From Desulfurococcales archaeon (lineage in GTDB: Archaea > Thermoproteota > Thermoprotei_A > Sulfolobales > NBVN01): 35,194 nt of DNA. Below are positions 9,255 to 16,424 of the stretch, piece after piece. The translations under genes and the position numbers were made by a program. Within the stretch, counting starts at the first letter, position 1. Each line of letters opens with the position of its first letter. Location of the stretch: positions 1 to 35,194 of the forward strand of contig JALWZB010000141.1 of the NCBI GenBank assembly GCA_027002995.1, written 5' to 3'. The notes under the pieces are model-generated. The model saw only the letters and a program-made list of their open reading frames with translations. It searched no databases and was not told the origin of the DNA.

Positions 9255-9650
9255 TTGAGTGAGTGCGGCGGCACTAATCTTAAGGAGGCTGAGGAGGCCC
9301 TCGACAGGGCTAAGCACACCTTAATGGAGGGCGATAAAGCAGGCGCCTTGAGAGAAGCTATTAGGGCGGCACGTAAGGCGTTAGCGGCCGTCGCCCCCAC
9401 CACCCTACCCCACACTCCTAAGGACTTACCCTTAACGGAGCTGTATAGGTTGGTAAGTGACTCACTAGGTGGGGTGTGGGTTGATGAGGCGTGGAGACGG
9501 ATCCTCGACATGTGCGTTAAGCTGCTCGATAAAGCTGAGGCAGGCGGGCTCAAGGCACCTAACGAGATCAGCGAGGTTGAGGACGTGATAGCCTGTGCTG
9601 AGGAAATACTTAACTGGGTTGAAGCATTCACGCCACGGAGACTCGGTTAG
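9255..9650 (+). CDS. Small alpha-helical protein, HEPN/TPR-like, function unknown
   Basis: ALDRAKHTLMEGDKAGALREAIRAARKALAAVAP helical pattern; no obvious HEPN RNase RxxxxH motif. Confidence 0.5.
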   Translation: MSECGGTNLKEAEEALDRAKHTLMEGDKAGALREAIRAARKALAAVAPTTLPHTPKDLPLTELYRLVSDSLGGVWVDEAWRRILDMCVKLLDKAEAGGLKAPNEISEVEDVIACAEEILNWVEAFTPRRLG

Positions 9651-9757
9651 TCCCCGCAAGCCCACTGAACCCAATAACGCTAGCCCCTAATTCCATAGTA
9701 GGTGGCGATGTACTTTTAGGGTGCGGAATCCTTCAGTAAATGGTGTGGGGGTGAAGG

Positions 9758-9955
9758 TTGTCTAGCTCTGAACTCCTGTCCGAAATTAAAGAGATAAAGG
9801 AAAGACTTGCTAGACTGGAGTTAATGTTGCGTTTTATTATAGAGAGAAACGTAGGGGAGGAGGAACCCCTACCGGACGAGGTTGAAGCTATAGAGTCCAA
9901 AGACGAACTAATAGACATTGATGAAATTAAAAGAAAATTAATGGAGAAGTCCTAA
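9758..9955 (+). CDS. RelB-like antitoxin of an archaeal RelBE-type pair
   Basis: Short coiled protein ending EEEPLPDEVEAIESKDELIDIDEIKRKLMEKS directly upstream of a RelE-like ORF. Confidence 0.75.
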   Translation: MSSSELLSEIKEIKERLARLELMLRFIIERNVGEEEPLPDEVEAIESKDELIDIDEIKRKLMEKS

Positions 9956-9968
9956 CGGGAGATTAAGT

Positions 9969-10244
9969 TTGAACAATAATATTTTTAATGTAAAGGTAAA
10001 ACGCCGCGCTTTTAAAGCATTAGAGCGGCTTCCCAGAGATTACGTGTTTAGAGTATTAGAAGCACTTGACGAATTATCGACTAACCCTATCCCATTCAAG
10101 AGATATGATTTAAAGAAGCTCAAAGGATACAAGGACACCTTTAGAATCCGCATAGGGGGTATACGCATCATCTACACTATAGATTGGGACTCCAAAAGCA
10201 TCATAGTGCATTACATAGGTTCTCGAGAACGTGCATACAAGTAG
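9969..10244 (+). CDS. RelE/ParE-superfamily toxin
   Basis: KVKRRAFKALERLPRDYVFRVLEALDELSTNPIPFKRYDLKKLKGYKDTFRIRIGGIRIIYTID is the canonical RelE core. Confidence 0.9.
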   Translation: MNNNIFNVKVKRRAFKALERLPRDYVFRVLEALDELSTNPIPFKRYDLKKLKGYKDTFRIRIGGIRIIYTIDWDSKSIIVHYIGSRERAYK

Positions 10245-10336
10245 GAAACTTCTTACATATAATACTGCTGTACGGTAAATAGTAGCATTCCGGATATACC
10301 TAATTTTTGGATTACACTTTTCGTATTACACGCATA

Positions 10337-10501
10337 TCATTGAGTTGGATTGCTGAACATGTTTGCGTTCTCACACAGCAGAGGTTCAGGATCTATGATC
10401 CCTGCAGACCCATCAACAAACATTAGCTCAATCTGTTGTCCACTACGATAGCGTTCAAAGCAATAAGGGATTAGGGGTCCAAATGCTATACATTTTAATA
10501 C
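10337..10501 (-). pseudogene. Possible decayed gene fragment, no start codon
   Basis: Open for 54 codons with no canonical start at its 5' end: VLKCIAFGPLIPYCFERYRSGQQIELMFVDGSAGIIDPEPLLCENANMFSNPTQ*. Confidence 0.3.
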
Positions 10502-10525
10502 TTAAGAACAGGATGTAGACCATTA

Positions 10526-10696
10526 TTGGCTGTAGGCAGAGAAGCGTTACTATATAAAGAACTGCGTGAGTTGAGAACTATATTAGAGCGTATCGAGGCC
10601 CTATTGGAGGAGCGACCTATTGGCATTGAGGAGCCTCTACCAGATGAGATTGAGGTGATAAGAAAGTATGAGGGAAGGGAAAGAAAGGGCGGGTAG
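10526..10696 (+). CDS. Orphan RelB-like antitoxin paralogue (TTG start, 56 aa)
   Basis: MAVGREALLYKELRELRTILERIEALLEERPIGIEEPLPDEIEVIRKYEGRERKGG shares EEPLPDE(V/I)E(A/V)I with the antitoxin at 9758-9955; no toxin follows. Confidence 0.6.
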   Translation: MAVGREALLYKELRELRTILERIEALLEERPIGIEEPLPDEIEVIRKYEGRERKGG

Positions 10697-10769
10697 GGCT
10701 TGTTAATTTAGAGGACTTTTAAGAGAGAACCTAAAATTACATTAGATTGCTTAAGTATCTTCACTGCTG

Positions 10770-10928
10770 ATGGGCTTTACTCCAAAGGACGAGCGTATCT
10801 CGGAAGAATACGTTGGCTTCCTCTCCATCTTACGTGGCTTAATGGTGTTGGGTAAAACGCTCTTTAGGTGTGTGACGCTACTTAATATGGGGGGAAGTCC
10901 TGGAGGTTGCTTTTCCCGCGCTAAGTAG
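10770..10928 (+). other. 52-aa ORF, possible remnant of a NuoI-like N-terminus
   Basis: MGFTPKDERISEEYVGFLSILRGLMVLGKTLFRCVTLLNMGGSPGGCFSRAK*; the GLMVLGKTLFRxxVTL segment resembles the start of NuoI-type subunits. Confidence 0.3.
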
Positions 10929-10932
10929 GGGT

Positions 10933-11529
10933 GTGGATAGAGCGTCGATTAGGAGGTTGTATGAGGAGTACCTTCCCTTAATAGAGGAGTCTATTAGGTC
11001 GTGGCGCATGATTTACTATAGGGAGAAAGGTTCACGGAGAAGCAGTAGGGAGGGTGCCGGTAGTAGGTTAGGGAAGGAGTACATCTACGGGACCGTTAGG
11101 CCTTTCTTCGAGAGGTTGAGCCCGGACGATAGTCGCTACATAAGGACGCATAGGATGATAGTTTTCGGGATGATGGAGCACAGCCCCTCACTCAAGGCAG
11201 TGGTGCTTAAGGCCTCGGGAAGGAAGCTGGCGAAGCTACTGCTTAGGGAGGGCATAGTTAGGTCGCTTGACGACTTACCCATGGTCTTCATGGTTCAGAG
11301 GATAGGGTTGCTGGACATCGTTGATGAGTCCCTGAACACCATGAAGGTCAATATCTACGAGTGCATGAGTTGCTTCGGGATGAAGCCGGTCTCCACCCCA
11401 ATGTGTGATTTCGAGGCAGGGATCATTGAGGGCATACTGGAGGGGCTCTACGGCAGGAACGCTACTGTCGAGAAGAACTGTTGGGGGCTAGGCAACCACT
11501 TCTGCGGCTTCGAAGTTTACTTCAAGTAG
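10933..11529 (+). CDS. corQ: V4R (4-vinyl reductase) domain protein, CorQ-like CO-responsive regulator component
   Basis: C-terminal MSCFGMKPVSTPMCDFEAGIIEGILEGLYGRNATVEKNCWGLGNHFCGFEV is V4R-like. Next to an HTH protein and a CODH cluster, as reported for corQR of Thermococcus onnurineus. Confidence 0.82.
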   Translation: MDRASIRRLYEEYLPLIEESIRSWRMIYYREKGSRRSSREGAGSRLGKEYIYGTVRPFFERLSPDDSRYIRTHRMIVFGMMEHSPSLKAVVLKASGRKLAKLLLREGIVRSLDDLPMVFMVQRIGLLDIVDESLNTMKVNIYECMSCFGMKPVSTPMCDFEAGIIEGILEGLYGRNATVEKNCWGLGNHFCGFEVYFK

Positions 11530-11543
11530 TAGGGTAGTAAGGG

Positions 11544-12683
11544 ATGACTTCAACACTGATCGTCAGGCCGGTGGCGCACTGCGACCTCAACCACCCGACA
11601 TGCCCTTTCTCGCATGGGGTGAACAAGGGCTTCGAAATACTTCACCCGGCTGTACTCAGCAGGGTACTGCGTGAGCTTAAGGGCTACGTGTTTGATGAAG
11701 CGGTGATCTCGTGCCCAAACCCCCTACTCCACCCGAGGGTTACGGAGCTGGCATCGCTAATGAAGTCAGTGGCTAAAAGGCTCTCGCTCTTCACCCCCGT
11801 CACCGGGTTAGGCAAGGTGAGTAAGGAGTTACTTGAAATGGTTGACGAGCTAGTAGTGATTAGCTCATCCATAAGCGAGCTTAAGGAGGAGGAAGAAAGG
11901 ATTAAGGGGTTACTGAGCCAAGGATTCGAGAACGTGGCGATCTACTCAACCGTCACTAGGGGGGAGTCAACGCTACTCGCAGCATCGGAGCATGCGGAAT
12001 TCTGCAGGAAGTACGGCATACCGTTAAGGCTTGGGGAGCTACCATACGTAAATAAGGTTCCGTTCAAGCTGAGGGACGCGCTAGTTAAGGAGGGGTGTGA
12101 AGTCTCAATACCTTACGGACTTAAGTACGGGTACGAGGCATCAGTCACGTTCATGAAGGACTACAGGGTGACCGTGCTTGAGAGACCCTCAGGCAGGGCA
12201 TGCAGGATGTTATTCATAGACTATTACGGGAGGGTGGGTAAGTGCCCCTTTACCCGCCCGCTCCTCGAGGCTAAGGACGCCAGTAGCGACTTGCTGAGGA
12301 AGGTGATCTACTCCGAATGCCCGACCAAGGATATGGGACCTGACTACGTCCCGGAGGTCAGGATATCCCTGAGGGCTGGTAGGGACGTCATCATACCTCC
12401 AGACATCCTAGCCTTGCTTGAGGTCATAGAGTCCACAAACTCATTAAGGGCGGCGTGCAGGCTCCTAGGATATAACCCCTCTACCTACGTCGAGAAGCTA
12501 AGGTCGCTGGAGAAGAGGCTGGGTGTTAAGCTAATAACTTCAAAGCGCGGAGGCTCACTCAAGGGCGTGACCCTACTCACTGAGGAGGGGATGAGGATCC
12601 TAGCAACGTACAGGAGGGTTAGGGAGGCAATCATGGCGTCACTCATTAAGGAGAACGTCTACAGGTTCTCCTTCGAGTACTAA
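11544..12683 (+). CDS. corR: CorR-like regulator: N-terminal radical-SAM/MoaA-like domain fused to C-terminal ModE/LysR-type HTH
   Basis: HTH: LLEVIESTNSLRAACRLLGYNPSTYVEKLRSLEKRLGVKLITSKRGGSLKGVTLLTEEGMRIL. N-terminal CDLNHPTCPFSHG and later CRMLFIDYYGRVGKCPFTRPLLEA recall radical-SAM/MoaA segments. Confidence 0.75.
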   Translation: MTSTLIVRPVAHCDLNHPTCPFSHGVNKGFEILHPAVLSRVLRELKGYVFDEAVISCPNPLLHPRVTELASLMKSVAKRLSLFTPVTGLGKVSKELLEMVDELVVISSSISELKEEEERIKGLLSQGFENVAIYSTVTRGESTLLAASEHAEFCRKYGIPLRLGELPYVNKVPFKLRDALVKEGCEVSIPYGLKYGYEASVTFMKDYRVTVLERPSGRACRMLFIDYYGRVGKCPFTRPLLEAKDASSDLLRKVIYSECPTKDMGPDYVPEVRISLRAGRDVIIPPDILALLEVIESTNSLRAACRLLGYNPSTYVEKLRSLEKRLGVKLITSKRGGSLKGVTLLTEEGMRILATYRRVREAIMASLIKENVYRFSFEY

Positions 12684-12689
12684 ACTCCA

Positions 12690-12714
12690 GAACACGTAAT
12701 GCAAATCCGTGTTC
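12690..12714 (+). promoter_or_regulatory. Inverted repeat GAACACG-N11-CGTGTTC upstream of the cooF promoter
   Basis: Perfect 7-bp arms at 12690-12696 and 12708-12714, about 25 bp upstream of an AT-rich TATA candidate. Confidence 0.75.
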
Positions 12715-12739
12715 AGTATTCCGATCACGAACTCCTTAA

Positions 12740-12747
12740 TTTTAAAT
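12740..12747 (+). promoter_or_regulatory. Candidate TATA box for the coo operon
   Basis: TTTTAAAT in ACTCCTTAATTTTAAATTC, about 35 bp before the cooF TTG start. Confidence 0.55.
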
Positions 12748-12778
12748 TCTTTGAGCTATAACAAGGGGTTTTAGTACT

Positions 12779-13426
12779 TTGGCGTTAGCTTCGATAGCTA
12801 GGCTAGGTCCCTCCGCAGAGGAGTATGTGATATTCATTGATCCGGAGAGGTGTATGGGCTGTAAGGCGTGTGAGGTTGCCTGCGCTGTTGAGCACTCGAT
12901 CAGTAAGAATATCTTCGGTGCTGTTCGTGAGAGGCCTAAGCCAAGACCGAGGATCAGGGTAGTTACGGTGGATGATCTATTCTACGTCCCCATGAGGTGC
13001 CAGCACTGCAAGGACGCACCATGCATTAACGTGTGTCCCACGAAAGCCCTTAAGAGAACTGAGGAGGGGTACGTTATCTTAAATGAGAATCAATGCATTG
13101 GGTGCTTAATGTGTGTTCTAGCATGCCCCTTCGGCCACCCAAGGTATAATGCCGACACGAAAACCATAGTTAAGTGCGACTTCTGCATCGACAGGGTGCG
13201 TGAGGGTAAGCTACCAGCATGCGTTGAGGCCTGCCCTACCGGGGCGTTAAGGTTCGGGAGGCTGGAGGAGTTACTGAGGGACGTTACGGAGAAGAAGGCC
13301 AGGGAATTAGTTAGCGGTGCGTCAGTACCCGGAATAGTTATTGTGAAACCCGTCGAGAAGGCGGTGAGGGGTGCCCCCAAGGTATTAGGGGTTAGGTCCA
13401 TGTACTCCCCCGTTTCATGGAGGTGA
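12779..13426 (+). CDS. cooF: CooF-type four-cluster ferredoxin electron carrier
   Basis: CMGCKACEVACAVEH, CQHCKDAPCINVCPTKAL, CIGCLMCVLACPFGHP, CDFCIDRVREGKLPACVEACPTGAL; directly before cooS. Confidence 0.93.
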   Translation: MALASIARLGPSAEEYVIFIDPERCMGCKACEVACAVEHSISKNIFGAVRERPKPRPRIRVVTVDDLFYVPMRCQHCKDAPCINVCPTKALKRTEEGYVILNENQCIGCLMCVLACPFGHPRYNADTKTIVKCDFCIDRVREGKLPACVEACPTGALRFGRLEELLRDVTEKKARELVSGASVPGIVIVKPVEKAVRGAPKVLGVRSMYSPVSWR

Positions 13427-13433
13427 TCACCTC

Positions 13434-15344
13434 ATGGTTAAGAGGAAAGAATACCTCAGGCTCAGGCTCCCGACGAATGAAGTCTCAATAACTCCCGGGG
13501 TCTCCAGGCTACTGGAGAAGGCGGAGGAGGAAGGCATCGAGACAGCATGGCACAGGTACCTCCTGCAACAACCGCAGTGTGGCTTCGGAATGCTGGGGAT
13601 ATGCTGCAGGAACTGCAACATGGGTCCCTGCAGAATAGACCCCTTCGGCTACGGACCTGATAGGGGCATATGCGGTGCTAATGCGGACACCATAGTTGCT
13701 AGGAACATACTCAGGATGATAGCGGCGGGCGCCGCCGCCCACAGCGACCACTGCAGGGACATTGTCAAGGTATTCAGGATGGTTGCCGAGGGCAAGACAA
13801 AGTACTACAAGATAACGGACTCAGAGAAGCTCAGGTGGCTCGCTAAGGCGTACGGCATTGAGGTCGAGGGTAAGGACGACTTAGAGATTGCGAAGGAGCT
13901 CGTACCCATCCTGGAGGCTGAGTTCGGCAAGCAGGATGAGGAACCATTAAGAACCCTAACAGCGCTAGCACCTAAGAAGAGGATTAAAGTATGGGGCAAG
14001 GCAGGGGTACTGCCCAGAGCCATTGATAGGGAGATATGTGAGTGCATGCACAGAACACACATGGGTGTGGACGCGGACTACGTCAGCCTCCTACTGCACG
14101 GCGTCAGAACCTCCCTGGCGGACGGGTGGAGCGGTTCAATGCTCGCCACCATCCTGAGCGACATACTGTTCGGCACGCCCAAACCAATTAAGTCCGTCAT
14201 GAACTTAGGTGTGCTTAAGGAGGACATGGTCAACATAATAGTCCATGGACACAACCCAGTGCTCTCAATGAAGGTTGTCGAGGCAGCAATGAGTGAGGAA
14301 ATGCAGGAGCTGGCGAAGGAGTACGGGGCTAAGGGAGTTAACGTTGCGGGGATGTGCTGCACCGGTAACGAGGTGCTGATGAGGTTAGGCGTCCCGATAG
14401 CGGGTAACATGCTCATGCAGGAACTGGCAATCATCACTGGCGCCGTGGAGGCGATAGTGGTTGACTACCAGTGCGTGATGCCAGCCTTAGTGGATGTGGC
14501 AGGATGCTACCACACCAAGGTAATAACTACTGAGCCGAAGATGCACATACCTGGAGCCCTACACATCGAGTTCGAGCCCGAACACGCCGAGGAGGTAGCT
14601 AAGAAGATAGTTAGGGTGGCGATCGAGAACTACCCCAACAGGTCTAGGGAGAGGATGTACATACCTAAGCACAAGATGGAGATCGTGGCAGGCTTCAGCG
14701 TCGAGGCAATACTCGAGGCACTCGGAGGAACCCTCGAACCGCTAGTGAATGCCTTAAAGGACGGAACCATCAAGGGCATAGCCGGAGTAGTTGGGTGTGT
14801 GAACCCCAAGGTAAAGCACAACTACAGCCACGTAACCCTAACTAAGGAACTGATAAAGAACGACATCCTAGTCGTGGGTACAGGGTGCTGGGCAATCGCC
14901 GCTGGCATGCACGGCCTCCTAAGCCCCGAAGCCGCTAAGATGGCTGGGCCGGGCTTAAGGAAGATCTGTGAAGCGCTAAACATACCGCCATGCCTCCACA
15001 TGGGCAGCTGTGTGGACTGCTCGAGGATGCTCCTAGCCATAGCAGCGCTCGCGGAGGCCGTTGGCGTGGACATGTCCGAACTACCCGTCGTTGGGTCGGC
15101 GCCTGAGTGGATGAGTGAGAAGGCGGTAAGCATAGGCACGTACTTCGTAGCATCAGGAGTCTTCACGCACCTAGGCACCGTCCCGCCAGTGCTCGGCAGT
15201 GAGAGGGTGACTAGGCTACTCACCGAGGACGTGGAGGACGTGGTTGGAGGTAAGTTCTACGTCGAGCCAGACCCCATCAAGGCGGCCAGGGTAATGATTG
15301 AGGTGATTGAGGAGAAACGCAGAAAGTTAGGATGGCCGACGTGA
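13434..15344 (+). CDS. cooS: Anaerobic Ni-CO dehydrogenase catalytic subunit
   Basis: CGFGMLGICCRNCNMGPCRIDPFGYGPDRGICGANADTIVARN; HGHNPVLSMKV; GMCCTGNEVLMRLG; VGCVNPKVKHNY; GTGCWAIAAG; HMGSCVDCSRM. Confidence 0.98.
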   Translation: MVKRKEYLRLRLPTNEVSITPGVSRLLEKAEEEGIETAWHRYLLQQPQCGFGMLGICCRNCNMGPCRIDPFGYGPDRGICGANADTIVARNILRMIAAGAAAHSDHCRDIVKVFRMVAEGKTKYYKITDSEKLRWLAKAYGIEVEGKDDLEIAKELVPILEAEFGKQDEEPLRTLTALAPKKRIKVWGKAGVLPRAIDREICECMHRTHMGVDADYVSLLLHGVRTSLADGWSGSMLATILSDILFGTPKPIKSVMNLGVLKEDMVNIIVHGHNPVLSMKVVEAAMSEEMQELAKEYGAKGVNVAGMCCTGNEVLMRLGVPIAGNMLMQELAIITGAVEAIVVDYQCVMPALVDVAGCYHTKVITTEPKMHIPGALHIEFEPEHAEEVAKKIVRVAIENYPNRSRERMYIPKHKMEIVAGFSVEAILEALGGTLEPLVNALKDGTIKGIAGVVGCVNPKVKHNYSHVTLTKELIKNDILVVGTGCWAIAAGMHGLLSPEAAKMAGPGLRKICEALNIPPCLHMGSCVDCSRMLLAIAALAEAVGVDMSELPVVGSAPEWMSEKAVSIGTYFVASGVFTHLGTVPPVLGSERVTRLLTEDVEDVVGGKFYVEPDPIKAARVMIEVIEEKRRKLGWPT

Positions 15345-15388
15345 GGAACAATTAACGCAGTTGCCAAACATAGTGAGGGGGAGGACAG

Positions 15389-16189
15389 ACGAAGATCCTA
15401 ATATCGGGAAAGGGCGGTACAGGAAAAACAACGGTGGCCGCCTTACTAGCCATGGCATTCGCCAGCAACGGGTACAATGTGATAGCGCTCGACGCGGACT
15501 CCGTGCCTAACTTGGCCCTAAGCCTAGGCGTGCCGAGGGAGCGTGCAGAAGCAATTGTGCCTCTCTCGAAAAATGAGAAATTAGCGGAGGAGAGGACAGG
15601 GGCCAGGCCTGGTGAAGGATGGGGCATACTATTTTCCCTAACGCCAAAGGTCGATGACATAGCCGATAAGTACGGTATTAAAATACTTGATAATCTGAAG
15701 CTAGTGGTTGTGGGTAGCATAGACGCTAGTAAGGAGGGATGCATGTGCCCGGCAATAGCGCTAGCAAGAGCTTTCCTGCTACACGTGATGATACGGAGGA
15801 ACGACGTAGTTATAGTTGACTCCGAGGCCGGAGCTGAGGTGTTCGGCAGGGGCCTTGCGGAGAAGTTTGAATTCAACGTAACGGTTGCTGAACCAACAGT
15901 TAAGTCCCTGTCGATAGCCTCTAAACTAATAAGGATGGCCAACGAGTTAGGTGTTGCTAAGAACGTCTTGGCAGTAAATAAGGTAAGGGACCACATAAAG
16001 GCACTCCGGCTGGTAGCTAAGGTGCTTCACCCTGAAGCACCGCCGACCCACCTTATCAGGTGGGACGATAACGTGGTCAAGGCTGAGGAGGAGGGGTTAG
16101 GACTAAACACCCTCCCCCGAAACTCACCCGCAAAAGAAGATGTTTTTCACCTAATGTCTAAGCTAATCTCCTTCTCAAAAAGACCTTAA
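15389..16189 (+). CDS. cooC: CooC-type nickel-insertion ATPase; start codon not canonical
   Basis: KILISGKGGTGKTTVAALLAMAF (deviant Walker A), VIVDSEAGAEVFGRGL. The ORF-track start at 15434 cuts off the Walker A. In-frame TGA at 15374; no ATG/GTG/TTG between it and the P-loop; ACG at 15389 gives (M)KILISGKGG. Confidence 0.85.
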   Translation, partial: TKILISGKGGTGKTTVAALLAMAFASNGYNVIALDADSVPNLALSLGVPRERAEAIVPLSKNEKLAEERTGARPGEGWGILFSLTPKVDDIADKYGIKILDNLKLVVVGSIDASKEGCMCPAIALARAFLLHVMIRRNDVVIVDSEAGAEVFGRGLAEKFEFNVTVAEPTVKSLSIASKLIRMANELGVAKNVLAVNKVRDHIKALRLVAKVLHPEAPPTHLIRWDDNVVKAEEEGLGLNTLPRNSPAKEDVFHLMSKLISFSKRP

Positions 16190-16217
16190 GCCATCCGTAA
16201 CTTCAAGGGTGGTTCAC

Positions 16218-16412
16218 GTGTGTGAGTCTAAGGTCTACTTAAGAGGCGAGGGTGGAGAGCAGGAAGTAATGGATGACGTCGCGTTCCTGAAGTCCTCAGG
16301 TAAGGAGATAGAGCTTGTCAGGATAGACGGTGCTAGGAAGAGGTTGGAGGACGTAGCGATAGATGAGATAGACTTCATACATCATAAGGTGTACCTGAGG
16401 AAGCTCTGTTAA
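16218..16412 (+). CDS. cooT: CooT-family small Ni-binding protein
   Basis: From GTG 16218: MCESKVYLRGEGGEQEVMDDVAFLKSSGKEIELVRIDGARKRLEDVAIDEIDFIHHKVYLRKLC; Cys2 as in CooT; follows cooFSC. Confidence 0.8.
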   Translation: MCESKVYLRGEGGEQEVMDDVAFLKSSGKEIELVRIDGARKRLEDVAIDEIDFIHHKVYLRKLC

Positions 16413-16424
16413 GGGTGTTACTGG

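Noticed and set aside
14078-15223. Several minus-strand ORFs (119, 133, 72 aa) across cooS
   Set aside because: Antisense to cooS; Ser/Pro-rich shadow ORFs expected from GC-rich codon bias.
15352-15996. 214-aa minus-strand ORF opposite cooC
   Set aside because: Antisense shadow of a clear CooC frame; no recognisable domain.
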